The translations under genes and the position numbers were made by a program. 32,604 nucleotides of DNA from Rhizomicrobium sp. (GTDB lineage Bacteria; Pseudomonadota; Alphaproteobacteria; Micropepsales; Micropepsaceae): contig JANWJQ010000143.1 of assembly GCA_025451875.1 (NCBI GenBank), positions 1-32,604 of the forward strand. The letters are read 5' to 3'. A model generated the notes under the pieces. That model had not been told where the DNA came from. It worked only from the letters and a program-made list of their open reading frames with translations, and searched no databases. Numbering within the stretch: the first letter of the stretch is position 1; every line of letters starts with the position of its first letter. This document shows positions 6,468 to 14,955 of this stretch, in pieces.

Positions 6468-7864
6468 TTGCGTTTGCCTGCGCGCTGTTAAGCGGGGTCG
6501 GCTTCTATTTTTCTGAAGGGTTGGGCGACCAATGGTGCCTCGCCTGGCTCGCGCCGATTCCGGTGCTGTGGTTTGCCTTCGGGCCGACGAAATATTGGCA
6601 GAGTTTTCTCGTCGCGTTTTTTGGCTTTGCGCTGGGCGCATCGAGTCTCATCCGCGCCTATGGCGGGCTCATGCCGCTGCCGGTGATGATCCTCATTCTG
6701 TCGGGACCGGCCGTCGCCTTCGCCGTTCCCATGATCGCCGCCAAGCGCGTGCAGCAAAGCTTCGGCGGAATTGCCGCGATGTTTGCTTTCGCCACGCTAT
6801 GGGCGGGCATTGATCTCGCGTCTTCTTTCAGCGCGGCCGGGGGTGCTACATCTTCGCCTTCGGCGGCGGAGATCGGCGCGCCGATCTTCATCCAGACCGC
6901 ATCGCTGGTGGGGTTTGCTGGCGTGACGTTTCTGCTGGGCGCGGTTGCCGCCGGGATCGCCGCCAGCCTGCGTAGCAAATCGCCCGCGCCGGCCGTCATT
7001 GCCGTTGCGCTCTTCGCCGCGAACGCAGCGTTCGGCGCAATCCGCATGGCCGCGCCGCCGAGCGGCACGATGCATGTGGCGCTGATCGAAAGCGATAACG
7101 CAGTCGGCAAAACCCAGCGGGACGACAAGGAGGCAACGCTCAAAGCCTTCAATGCTTATGCCGCCGAGATCGAGAAGCTGCGCGGCAAGAATGTGAAGCT
7201 GATCCTGCTGCCGGAGAATATCGGATGGGTCGGATCGGCATGGCGCAGCGAAGCGCAGACAACGCTCGCGAAAGCCGCGACGGTTGCTGACGCAACGCTG
7301 GTGGCCGGTTTAAACACCTACCTCGATGGCGCACAGCGCAATGCGGCATGGGCCTTTACGCCGGACGATGGCACGCCGGTAACCTATCAGAAGCGCCGCC
7401 TGATTCAGGGCTTGGAGACGCGCTTCTTCACCCCGGGCAAGCAGCCCGTGGCGCTTTCCAACGGAGCCGGGCTGGAGATCTGCAAGGACATGGATTTCCA
7501 CGCCATGATCCGCGGCGACGAAGTGGCGACGCATCCGTTGTTGCTTGCGGTACCCGCTTGGGATTTCGATATCGATGACTGGAGCCACGGCCGCGTCGCC
7601 CTTATGCGTTCGGTGGAGAACGGCGTGCCGATGGTGCGCAATGCACGCGATGGCCTCCTCACGCTCAACGACCGCTATGGCCGCATCGTGGCGCGCGCCA
7701 AGACGGCAGGGCCGTTCAAGACCCTGATCGGCGATCTGCCGCTCGACGGGCGTGGCGGCTATACGGTCTACGATCGCATTGGCGATGTGTTCGGATGGCT
7801 GTGCCTGCTGCTCGGTATCGGGGCGACGGTGCTCGCATTCCTCAAAACAAAAAGGGCGGCGTAA
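6464..7864 (+). CDS. Lnt-like membrane acyltransferase (nitrilase superfamily), short form
   Basis: 466 aa from ATG 6464, overlapping the tetR stop. Residues 1-195 hold about six or seven hydrophobic membrane segments. Residues 203-430 form a carbon-nitrogen hydrolase domain, and 444-461 is a C-terminal membrane helix; this is the architecture of apolipoprotein N-acyltransferase. The putative Glu-Lys-Cys triad is E251 (LLPENIG), K310 (YQKRRL) and C340 (LEICKD). E318 lies eight residues after the Lys, as does the essential Glu343 after Lys335 in E. coli Lnt. In contrast, Lnt has ICYE at the Cys where this protein has ICKD. It is also shorter than E. coli Lnt (512 aa) and under a private TetR regulator, which housekeeping lnt is not. 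It may be a paralogue that acylates another substrate. The TAA stop lies in the loop of the terminator at 7849-7878. Confidence 0.82.
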   Translation: MIAFACALLSGVGFYFSEGLGDQWCLAWLAPIPVLWFAFGPTKYWQSFLVAFFGFALGASSLIRAYGGLMPLPVMILILSGPAVAFAVPMIAAKRVQQSFGGIAAMFAFATLWAGIDLASSFSAAGGATSSPSAAEIGAPIFIQTASLVGFAGVTFLLGAVAAGIAASLRSKSPAPAVIAVALFAANAAFGAIRMAAPPSGTMHVALIESDNAVGKTQRDDKEATLKAFNAYAAEIEKLRGKNVKLILLPENIGWVGSAWRSEAQTTLAKAATVADATLVAGLNTYLDGAQRNAAWAFTPDDGTPVTYQKRRLIQGLETRFFTPGKQPVALSNGAGLEICKDMDFHAMIRGDEVATHPLLLAVPAWDFDIDDWSHGRVALMRSVENGVPMVRNARDGLLTLNDRYGRIVARAKTAGPFKTLIGDLPLDGRGGYTVYDRIGDVFGWLCLLLGIGATVLAFLKTKRAA

Positions 7865-7878
7865 CCGCCGCCCTTTTT
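7849..7878. terminator. Bidirectional rho-independent terminator
   Basis: The stem GGGCGGCG/CGCCGCCC (7854-7861 with 7866-7873) has loop TAAC and is flanked by five A on the left and five T on the right. It can therefore stop both the Lnt-like unit (+) and the converging diiron gene (-), whose stop is at 7897. The Lnt-like stop codon TAA forms the loop. Confidence 0.9.
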
Positions 7879-7896
7879 ATTTCGTCATAGCGAAGT

Positions 7897-9009
7897 TTAT
7901 TCCGCTGCGAGCAGCGACGCGCCAAGCTGCGTGCCGCCGTTGAGCTGCAGCAAATAGCGGATGCCTTCTTCGGCGATGTCGTCGCCGACCATGCGGTCGC
8001 CCTCGTTGTAGAGTTCGTGCATGTCGAGATAGGCGGCATAGATCGGCTTGGTGCGGTCGGTGATGATGCCGGCCTTGAGCAGCGTCTTCACCAGCACGCG
8101 GAAGATGTTGGTGGCCTCCTGCATCTCTTCGCGGATCGCGGTGTCGGTGATCGCTTCCATGAAGGCTTGCTGGCACCACACTGGATCAAGGCCAAGCTCC
8201 CGATAGATCCACGCCTTCTGGTCCGGCGAGCCCAGATTGTAGAGCAGCACCTGGAACACCTGCGCGGCCCAGTCTTCGATCTGTTCATGTTCGCCCTTGG
8301 ACAGATGCGGGATCGTGCGGTCGGCCCAGATCTTTCCGAATTTGTGATGGAAGGCTTCGTCCGTCATCACAAGCTGCATGAGGTGCTTGCACAGCGGATC
8401 GCGCGTTTCCTTGAAGAAGGTCGCGAAGGCGCCCATGGCAAGGCCTTCGACCAGCATCTGCATGCCGACGATCTTCTTCCAGACGAGGGGCGAGGAAACG
8501 AGTTCGTTCAGAAGATTGCCCAGCGCGGGACCAACCTGCACCGGCTTGCCCCAGCGCGCTTTGATATAAGCGGAGAATCCGGTGACGTGGCGCGCTTCTT
8601 CGCGCGTCTGGTTGGCAGCGTACTCCTGCGCGCCCGGATCCTTCAGGATGTGGCAGAGCGAAGCCGATAGGGCGAGGGCACCCTGCTCGCCATGCAGGAT
8701 CGACGACAGCGACCACCACGTATCCATGTTGACGAGCTTGATCTTCTGGCCTTCATCGAGCTTGTCGCCGATCGCCGTCTTCAGATCGCCGTTCAATTCC
8801 GGATTGATGAGATAGTTCTTCGTCATATCGAAGGGCATCGTGAAGTCGATATATTTCTTGTCGAGCGGATCCCAGAAATGGTCGTGGGTTGCGCTGATGA
8901 TCTTGTCGAACGCCGTGGAACGCGCGCCATAGCGGTTCACATCCAGCATCGCCGGGAAGTCGTTCGGATCGGCAGCATTGTAGGCCGGATCCTTGGTGAT
9001 GTTTTCCAT
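7897..9009 (-). CDS. Ferritin-like diiron protein (ribonucleotide-reductase/AurF-like fold)
   Basis: 370 aa from ATG 9009, chosen because GAGGAA precedes it; the frame extending to 9099 adds only a non-conserved tail. A six-ligand diiron set can be proposed: E108 (HGEQGAL), E138 and H141 (REEARH), E188 (LVEGLAMG), and E218 and H221 (TDEAFHH). This is two ExxH pairs plus single Glu residues, as in ferritin-like oxygenases and the R2/AurF group. The early segment DKKYIDFTMPFDM and the Trp-rich NMDTWWSLSSI are distinctive. It is probably a cytoplasmic O2-activating oxidase or oxygenase of unknown substrate. It is a single gene, divergent from the CHASE2-cyclase gene, and converges on the Lnt-like gene through a shared terminator. 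Confidence 0.82.
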   Translation of the reverse strand: MENITKDPAYNAADPNDFPAMLDVNRYGARSTAFDKIISATHDHFWDPLDKKYIDFTMPFDMTKNYLINPELNGDLKTAIGDKLDEGQKIKLVNMDTWWSLSSILHGEQGALALSASLCHILKDPGAQEYAANQTREEARHVTGFSAYIKARWGKPVQVGPALGNLLNELVSSPLVWKKIVGMQMLVEGLAMGAFATFFKETRDPLCKHLMQLVMTDEAFHHKFGKIWADRTIPHLSKGEHEQIEDWAAQVFQVLLYNLGSPDQKAWIYRELGLDPVWCQQAFMEAITDTAIREEMQEATNIFRVLVKTLLKAGIITDRTKPIYAAYLDMHELYNEGDRMVGDDIAEEGIRYLLQLNGGTQLGASLLAAE

Positions 9010-9084
9010 GGGATTCCTCGCTCGGTGTTTTTTGAAGTTGGGCGGGGAAAAGCTACGCGCAAGACCGCAAACCCGCAAGGAAAA

Positions 9085-9098
9085 TGACGGGTGCGTCA
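9085..9098. promoter_or_regulatory. Small inverted repeat in divergent intergenic region
   Basis: TGACG-GGTG-CGTCA lies between the divergent diiron gene (start 9009) and the CHASE2-cyclase gene (start 9255). It could be an operator, but a 5-bp arm repeat is short enough to arise by chance. The rest of this 245-bp gap shows no strong promoter or RNA gene to my eye. Confidence 0.3.
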
Positions 9099-9254
9099 CG
9101 CATTTGTCAGAAGATTGCGCGCCGGATCACACCAGACCGGCGATTTCCCGTTTTTCCCTTCCCCCTCAAACGGTTCTGCGCCATAGGATATGGTTTATGG
9201 GCAGGGCGCGGGCGCCGGAAAGCCGGACCGCTTGAGGGGCTGCCCGGGGGATTT

Positions 9255-11477
9255 ATGCGCGGCGGGCCAAATTCCATCTCGATCTGGGCGTTACCGCTTG
9301 GCCTTTTGGTCTTGGTGGCGGCGATCTTCGCGCTCGATCTGGGCGGCGCGGCCACGCGGCTGTCCGGTCTCGAATACAGTTTCTACCAGCAGGAACGTCC
9401 ACGTCCTTACACGGATGCCTTCGCGCGCGGCCATTATCACGTGCGCACTTTCACCCTGGATGAGCAAATAACGCAGAGGCTCGGCCATTGGCCCTGGGCG
9501 TCCGATACGCTCACACGCGTGACCGACGCGCTGAAGAAGGCCGGCGCGCCGGTCATCGTCTATGCCTTCGCGCTCGACGCGAACGATCCGGCCTCGCCGC
9601 AACGCTTCGCCGCGCAATTGCCGCCCGATCCCGCGAACAATGCCGCGCGCGATGCCTTGAACAAGATGGTGTCGGCGGATGAGGCGTTTGCCGAATCCTT
9701 CGCGGGCGTCCAGGCCATTACCGGCTTTACGCTGGGCAATGATGCAGGCGACGATACGGTCGTCGGCAAGGCGAAGATCGCCGCCGACGGCGCAAGCGAT
9801 CCCTTCTTTTATGCGCAGAACTATCATTACGCCTTCCGCGCCTTGCCGCTGCTGGAGACCGCCAGCGCGGGATCGGGTGCGCTCAATCTTGAACCGGATC
9901 GTGATGGCGTGTTCCGCAGCATACCGCTCGTCTATCGGTTGAACGGAAATTCGGTGCCGTCTCTCGACGCGGAGACATTGCGCAATGCGCTGGCGCCGAT
10001 GGCTGTGCATGGCGCGCAAGGAACCATCCCCGGCGTCGATGCCAATCCGCGCATCGCCAACATCACCTTTGGCGGCTTTGTCGTTCCCACGCGCCGCGAC
10101 GGCGCGCTGACGATCTGGTTCGCGCGCGATGCCGCCGCGCGTGCATTGAATGCATCCGCCGTGCTGGGCAATGCGTCGCCGCCAAATCTCAAAAACACGA
10201 TCGTGGTGATCGCGCCGCCGGGCGATGTTGTGAAGACGCCCGCCGGCATGAAGAGCGTCGGCGACATTCACGCCGAGGTTCTGGAGAATGTCCTGCTCGG
10301 CCAGTCGCTATCGCAAAGCGCAGGTTATCTGCCCCAACTGGTATTCCTCGCCGTTGCCGGCGCGGCGCTCATTCTTCTGCTGGCGCGCATCGGTATTTTG
10401 TGGGGCGGCGCGCTGGCGCTGGCGGCGATTGCAGCGGCCCAAAGTTTCGGCTGGGTCATGTTCACCAACAGCCATGTGCTGCTCGACACGGCGACGCCAT
10501 CCATCGCGCTCGCATTATGCTGGTTCGGCGGTTTCGCTGCGCGTGCCGCCAGCATCACCGGCACGCGCAGCGGATTGAAGCGATCCTTCGCGGGCATGTT
10601 GCCGGTGCCGACGCTCGATCGCATTTCGCGCGATCCGTCACTGCTCAAGCTGAATGGCGAATCGCGCATGGTGACGTGCCTGTCGGTGGGATTGCGGCGC
10701 TATGCGGAGCTGGCGGAATCCTTCAAGGACGATCCGGCGGATTTTACGCGCATGATCAACGCCGCGCTGGGTCCGCTGGTGGACGCTGCGCTCGATCACG
10801 GCGGCACGATAGGTCATCTCAGCGGCGAAAGCTTCATGGCCTATTGGAACGCACCGCTGGACGACAGCGAACATGCGATTCATGCCTGCGATGCCGCGCA
10901 GGCGATGACCGTCGCCATCGCCACCGTGAACGAGCAGCTTTCGCAGGAACGCCGCCTTGACGGCACATCCTTCGCCACCATCGAGATCGGAATCGGAATC
11001 TCGACGGGGCAGGCGATCACCGGCGGCTTCACCGCGCATGGGCAGACGTCTTATTCGGTCACCGGCGATTGCACCCTGCTTGCGGAGCGCACGCGCGAAC
11101 TATCGGGCCAATATGGTCCCGCCATCGTCGTCACCGACGACACGCGCAAGGCCGCCGAGCGCGGCTATGCCTTCCTCGAAGTCGATTTCATTGCCGCCGG
11201 GCCGCGCGACGAGCCGGTTAAGCTGTTCGCCATTCTCGGCAATCCGCTGGTGCGCGCTTCGCCGAAATTCCGCGCGTTGGCGACGTTCCACGATCACATC
11301 TTTGAATCGGTGCGCGCCCAGCAATGGGAGAAAGCGCGCGAGCTGATCGACCAATGCCGCAAGCTCTCCGGCGCCAGCCAGAGGCTTTACGATTTGCATC
11401 TGGCGCGCATTGCCTGGTTCGAGAAACATCCACCGGGCAGCGATTGGGATGGCGCGTTCCGCTCCATTCTGAAATAG
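9255..11477 (+). CDS. CHASE2-domain adenylate/guanylate cyclase homologue with degenerate catalytic site
   Basis: 740 aa from ATG 9255 (GGGGG just upstream; an earlier in-frame ATG at 9084 gives a non-conserved extension). Order: an N-terminal membrane helix (about 9-28), an extracytoplasmic CHASE2 sensor (about 33-350), three C-terminal membrane segments (about 358-378, 382-402, 412-432), then a class III cyclase domain (about 470-662) and a 75-residue helical tail. In the cyclase domain the first metal Asp is replaced (VTCLSVGLRRY, Gly479 at the Asp of the usual FxD). The second metal Asp is Glu525 (LSGESFMAYWNAP instead of GDAxMAxW). The transition-state Asn is Leu608 (TGDCTLLAER), while Arg612 remains. 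The domain may be catalytically weak or dead and act as a sensor or allosteric partner. No obvious partner gene adjoins it. Confidence 0.88.
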   Translation: MRGGPNSISIWALPLGLLVLVAAIFALDLGGAATRLSGLEYSFYQQERPRPYTDAFARGHYHVRTFTLDEQITQRLGHWPWASDTLTRVTDALKKAGAPVIVYAFALDANDPASPQRFAAQLPPDPANNAARDALNKMVSADEAFAESFAGVQAITGFTLGNDAGDDTVVGKAKIAADGASDPFFYAQNYHYAFRALPLLETASAGSGALNLEPDRDGVFRSIPLVYRLNGNSVPSLDAETLRNALAPMAVHGAQGTIPGVDANPRIANITFGGFVVPTRRDGALTIWFARDAAARALNASAVLGNASPPNLKNTIVVIAPPGDVVKTPAGMKSVGDIHAEVLENVLLGQSLSQSAGYLPQLVFLAVAGAALILLLARIGILWGGALALAAIAAAQSFGWVMFTNSHVLLDTATPSIALALCWFGGFAARAASITGTRSGLKRSFAGMLPVPTLDRISRDPSLLKLNGESRMVTCLSVGLRRYAELAESFKDDPADFTRMINAALGPLVDAALDHGGTIGHLSGESFMAYWNAPLDDSEHAIHACDAAQAMTVAIATVNEQLSQERRLDGTSFATIEIGIGISTGQAITGGFTAHGQTSYSVTGDCTLLAERTRELSGQYGPAIVVTDDTRKAAERGYAFLEVDFIAAGPRDEPVKLFAILGNPLVRASPKFRALATFHDHIFESVRAQQWEKARELIDQCRKLSGASQRLYDLHLARIAWFEKHPPGSDWDGAFRSILK

Positions 11478-11480
11478 CGC

Positions 11481-12257
11481 TTAGTCCTTCGCCTTGCCGT
11501 AAAGTGCGGCCGGCGCGCCGCTGATACCTGCCCAATATTGATCGCCATAGGAGAAGTGCCACCACTCCTCCGAATAGCCCACGAAGCCCTCATTGTTCAT
11601 GATCCAGTGCAGCAGCCGGCGATTGGCGCGCGCTTCACTGTCCGAGAAGCTCATCGGATCGCCATGGGTTTCCATGCGGTCGCGATGCGCGATGGGCGAG
11701 GCATCGTCGAACAAAGATCCCATCCACAGCGGATCGCCCGCGATCCAGCGCAAGGTGAGATCGAGCGCCGAGCCGGTGGAATGCGGCGCAGGCGCATCTT
11801 CATTCGTCGTCGGCGCGGACCAATAGCGGCCGACTTCGCGCGCCAGAGCGTCGCCGGTGAGCGCAGGATCGCGCTTCTGCAATTCGCGCGGCACCCACAC
11901 ATCGTGGAAATAGGCCTGCACAGCGCGGGGCCGCCACGCGTCGAAAACATGGAGTTCAAGGCCGAACGGTTTGAGCCGCGCATTCACATTCGCGAGATGA
12001 TCCACAACCGATTGCCGCGCCAGCAGGTCCGGCACCGAGCCTTCGATACGCCGCCAATAGGGCGGATTGCGCGGCGCATGGTAAAAATTCTCGCCCGCGA
12101 TGCCGCGCGTGCGGATGTCGATGAGGCTTTCCGAAAACGCCGCGCCACGGCGGTCTATCGCGATTTTCGCGCGCCAACCCGCAGGTTTGTTGCGGATAGG
12201 TGACTGGTCCGGGATCGGCCGTGCACGCAATTCTTCCAGCGAACCGAACGCGCTCAT
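11481..12257 (-). CDS. D-alanyl-D-alanine dipeptidase (VanX/DdpX-like, M15D)
   Basis: 258 aa. M15D zinc-peptidase motifs are present: FDAWRPRAVQ (R109, the position of VanX Arg71), zinc ligands H159 and D166 in the block PHSTGSALDLT, and EWWHF with catalytic E231 and zinc ligand H234. The Glu-x2-His spacing matches VanX. In bacteria without vancomycin resistance such enzymes hydrolyse D-Ala-D-Ala during cell-wall turnover or D-Ala recycling. No vanH/vanA/vanS genes lie nearby, so resistance is not implied. There is no clear signal peptide, consistent with a cytoplasmic enzyme. It ends three bases from the convergent cyclase gene and is divergent from the DUF2817 peptidase across 41 bp, with which it may share a promoter element. 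Confidence 0.9.
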   Translation of the reverse strand: MSAFGSLEELRARPIPDQSPIRNKPAGWRAKIAIDRRGAAFSESLIDIRTRGIAGENFYHAPRNPPYWRRIEGSVPDLLARQSVVDHLANVNARLKPFGLELHVFDAWRPRAVQAYFHDVWVPRELQKRDPALTGDALAREVGRYWSAPTTNEDAPAPHSTGSALDLTLRWIAGDPLWMGSLFDDASPIAHRDRMETHGDPMSFSDSEARANRRLLHWIMNNEGFVGYSEEWWHFSYGDQYWAGISGAPAALYGKAKD

Positions 12258-12284
12258 CTCGACAGGCTCTCAGATTTCGGCTGG

Positions 12285-12292
12285 ACTATAGG
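12285..12292. promoter_or_regulatory. Shared bidirectional -10 candidate
   Basis: In the 41-bp gap between the divergent dipeptidase and DUF2817 genes, the sequence around ACTATAGG reads CTATAG on the plus strand. That box lies 7 nt before ATG 12299 (compatible with a leaderless start). On the minus strand it reads TATAGT, 27 nt before ATG 12257. No good -35 is visible for the plus direction. Inference only. Confidence 0.35.
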
Positions 12293-12298
12293 CCCGCC

Positions 12299-13378
12299 AT
12301 GACTGCAATCGAAAACCATTTTCCGCATGATTACCGCGAAGCGCGCCACGCGTTCATCGCGGCGGCGGAGGCTGCCGATCTTGGCGTCACCTCGCGCCTG
12401 CATCCGTCCGAAAAAGGCGCGGACGGCAAACCGCTCTTTCTCGACACCACCATCATCGGCCCGCGCGATGCAAAGACGGCGCTGCTCTTGATCTCCGGCA
12501 CGCATGGCGTCGAAGGCTATTTCGGTTCCGGCGTGCAGACGGGCTTGCTGCGCGAAGGGCTGGCGAAACGCGCCTCCAAAGGCGCCAAGATCGTCCTGCT
12601 GCACGCGCTGAACCCCTACGGATTTTCCTGGGACCGGCGCGTCAATGAAGACAATGCCGATATCAACCGCAACTTTCCCGATTTCGAAAACCCGCCCAAG
12701 AACGATGCCTATGATGAATTGCGCGAAGCCATCGAACTCACCGGCCTGTCGCGCGAAGCGATGAAAGCGGCGAACGCCGTGCTGCGCGCCTATTCCGACA
12801 AGCACGGTGCGTTCAAGCTGCAGGAAGCGATCAGCGCCGGGCAATACAAGCATCCCCACGGTGTCTATTTCGGCGGGCAGCGCGAGAGCTGGTCGCATCT
12901 GATGCTGAAGGACGTCTTTCGCGAAGAATTGAAAGGCGTGAAGCGCCTTATCGCCATCGATTTCCACACCGGCCTCGGCGAAAGCGGCGCCGCCGAAATG
13001 ATCACCGAGGATATTCCGGGCAGCGACGCTTATAAACGCGCCTCCGCCATGTGGGGCAATGTGCAATCCAGCGAAGCCGGCGAGTCGTTGTCGCCGCCGC
13101 TGCAGGGCACGGTCGATCAGGCCGTCGCCAAATGGATGAAGGGCAAGGAGCTAACATTCGCCGCGCTGGAGGTTGGCACGAAGCCGACGCGCGATGTCTT
13201 TACCGCCATTCGCCGCGATAACTGGCTTCATCAGAATGCGCAGCCCAACGATCCGGACTGGCCCGGCGTGAAGCGCGAAATCCGCGATGCCTTCTATGTC
13301 GACACGCCGGAATGGAAACGCAGCGTCTGGGACCATGCGATGAAGGCCGTGGATGCCGCACTTGGCGCAATTGCATGA
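12299..13378 (+). CDS. DUF2817 / M14-like zinc peptidase
   Basis: 359 aa from ATG 12299, which matches the conserved start of this family (a short helix, then DYREARHAFI). The carboxypeptidase-like zinc site is visible: SGTHGVEG supplies H69 and E72, and DFHTGLGE supplies H223. Substrate-binding NPYGFSWDRRVNEDNADINRNF (105-126) contains the N-R pair typical of M14. E291 in ALEVGT is a candidate catalytic Glu. There is no signal peptide. The true substrate of DUF2817 proteins is not established; carboxypeptidase or amidohydrolase action on small peptides is likely. It is divergent from a D-Ala-D-Ala dipeptidase and followed 54 bp later by an exported M20 peptidase, suggesting a peptide-scavenging neighbourhood. 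No Shine-Dalgarno is seen. Confidence 0.88.
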   Translation: MTAIENHFPHDYREARHAFIAAAEAADLGVTSRLHPSEKGADGKPLFLDTTIIGPRDAKTALLLISGTHGVEGYFGSGVQTGLLREGLAKRASKGAKIVLLHALNPYGFSWDRRVNEDNADINRNFPDFENPPKNDAYDELREAIELTGLSREAMKAANAVLRAYSDKHGAFKLQEAISAGQYKHPHGVYFGGQRESWSHLMLKDVFREELKGVKRLIAIDFHTGLGESGAAEMITEDIPGSDAYKRASAMWGNVQSSEAGESLSPPLQGTVDQAVAKWMKGKELTFAALEVGTKPTRDVFTAIRRDNWLHQNAQPNDPDWPGVKREIRDAFYVDTPEWKRSVWDHAMKAVDAALGAIA

Positions 13379-13432
13379 ACCGCGCGGCGGGGCGTAGCCT
13401 TCGCGCGCACAAACATCCTGTAGGGGGAAATC

Positions 13433-14878
13433 GTGAAAAAGATTCTGCGCACCGTCGTTCCGGCCGCATCCGTGCTGGCGCTTGCATCTTTGCTGGGCGC
13501 TGCCGGCCCCACGAACATTCCCCCGCCCGGTCCGGTGCCGCCCGTCGAGAACCAGAAGATCGCGCACGACATCTTCCGCGATCTCGTCGAGATCCGTTCC
13601 GTGCATGACATCGGCACCAAAGGCACAGCCGATGTCATCGTGAAGTACCTCAAGGCCAACGGGTTCACCGACGCCGACATCCATATCGCGCCAGAGACGA
13701 AATACCCCAACCAGGTGAACGTCGTCGTGCGCATCAAGGGCAAGGGCAAAGGCAAGCCCGTGATGTGGATCTGCCATATGGACGTGGTGGATGCGCGCGC
13801 CGAAGACTGGACGCTGCCGCCTTACAAATTCACGCAGAAGGACGGCTATTTCTATGGCCGCGGCACGTCCGACATGAAGGATGAAGACGCCGCCGTCGCC
13901 GCGTCGCTCATCCGCCTGAAGAAGGAGGGCTATGTTCCGGATCGCGACATCATCGTCGCTTTCACGGCGGACGAAGAAGTAGGTCTCGAACAGGATGGTC
14001 CGAACTTCCTGGTGAAGAACCGCAAGGATCTGGTGGGCGATGCCGGTCTCGTCATGAATCCGGATGGCGGATCGGGCGAAATCAAGAACGGCAAACGCAT
14101 CGATTTCGCGATCGAAACCGTCCAGAAAACCTACATGACCTTCAAGATGGAGACGACGAACAAGGGTGGCCACTCTTCCGAGCCGCGCCCGGACAATGCG
14201 ATCTATCAACTGGCGGCCGGTCTGACGAAGATTTCCAACTACGTCTTCCCCTACAAGACCAACGCCACCACGCGCGCTTACTTCCAGACCATCGCGCAGA
14301 CATCGAGCGGCCAGCGCAAGACCGATCTTCTCGCGCTCTCGAAAGAGCCGGTGGACAATGCTGCTGCGGCACGCCTTGCGAAAGACACCTCGCTCAACGC
14401 GATCCTGCACACGACCTGTGTTGCAACGATGCTGAAAGCGGGCGTGCAGGAGAATGCGCTGCCATCGAGCGCGGATGCGACGGTCCAGTGCCGCGTCTTC
14501 CCGGGTGAGAGCGTGGAGCAGGTGCGCTCAACACTGGCCGGCATCGCGGGCGATCCCGGTATCAAGGTGACATTGCTGGAGCCGGTGCAGCCGGCGCCGG
14601 AAACCGTTCCCGATGCGAAGGTGATGGGATCGGTCGCCAAGGTCGTTCACGACATGTGGGGCAAGGACATTCCGGTGATGCCCACCATGGCGGCGGGCGC
14701 ATCCGATTCCATCTTCACCCGCGCGGCGGGCATGCCGAGCTATGGCGTGGGCGGCGGCTGGAGCGATATCGACGATGTGCGCGCGCATGGCCGCGACGAA
14801 CGCGACGAGATCGGCAATTTCTACCAGACCGTGGAGTTCACCTACCGGCTGATGAAGGAACTGACGACGGCGAAGTAA
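13433..14878 (+). CDS. Exported M20 family metallopeptidase
   Basis: 481 aa from GTG 13433, supported by a GGGGG Shine-Dalgarno six bases upstream. The signal peptide is MKKILRTVVPAASVLALASL, with likely cleavage near LGAAG. M20 catalytic elements: H115 and D117 (ICHMDVVD), bridging D147 (GRGTSDMKD), general base E181 with E182 (ADEEVG), and D211 (NPDGGSG). H247 (KGGHSSEPR) lies in the dimerisation domain, and the C-terminal zinc-ligand region is around DVRAHGRDER. Such two-zinc enzymes remove amino acids from dipeptides or peptides (carboxypeptidase G2/dipeptidase type), here in the periplasm. It follows the DUF2817 gene and lies 102 bp ahead of tRNA-Arg across a repeat-rich gap. Confidence 0.92.
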   Translation: MKKILRTVVPAASVLALASLLGAAGPTNIPPPGPVPPVENQKIAHDIFRDLVEIRSVHDIGTKGTADVIVKYLKANGFTDADIHIAPETKYPNQVNVVVRIKGKGKGKPVMWICHMDVVDARAEDWTLPPYKFTQKDGYFYGRGTSDMKDEDAAVAASLIRLKKEGYVPDRDIIVAFTADEEVGLEQDGPNFLVKNRKDLVGDAGLVMNPDGGSGEIKNGKRIDFAIETVQKTYMTFKMETTNKGGHSSEPRPDNAIYQLAAGLTKISNYVFPYKTNATTRAYFQTIAQTSSGQRKTDLLALSKEPVDNAAAARLAKDTSLNAILHTTCVATMLKAGVQENALPSSADATVQCRVFPGESVEQVRSTLAGIAGDPGIKVTLLEPVQPAPETVPDAKVMGSVAKVVHDMWGKDIPVMPTMAAGASDSIFTRAAGMPSYGVGGGWSDIDDVRAHGRDERDEIGNFYQTVEFTYRLMKELTTAK

Positions 14879-14880
14879 TA

Positions 14881-14955
14881 GGCGAATAGCGAAGTCGCAA
14901 ATGGCGAATAGGGCGCGGGACCACCCTATTCGCTACTCCCTATTCGCCATTCGCG
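14881..14955. repeat. Nested GCGAATAG direct/inverted repeat
   Basis: Two forward copies of (G)GCGAATAG (14881-14889, 14903-14911) are followed by two reverse copies (14926-14933, 14940-14948). The longest pairing is a perfect 13-bp arm (14901-14913 with 14938-14950) that extends to 18 bp with one mismatch (14896-14913 with 14938-14955). An alternative 10-bp hairpin (14904-14913 with 14924-14933) excludes it. No T-run follows, so it is not a classical terminator. It resembles dispersed intergenic REP-like elements. Confidence 0.8.

Noticed and set aside
11481..12257. Vancomycin resistance cluster suggested by VanX-like and VanZ-like genes
   Set aside because: The two are 15 kb apart, with no vanH, vanA or vanRS. 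Both families are common housekeeping or uncharacterised genes in Gram-negative bacteria.
13151..14410. 419-codon minus-strand frame
   Set aside because: Antisense to the DUF2817 and M20 genes; no domain recognisable.
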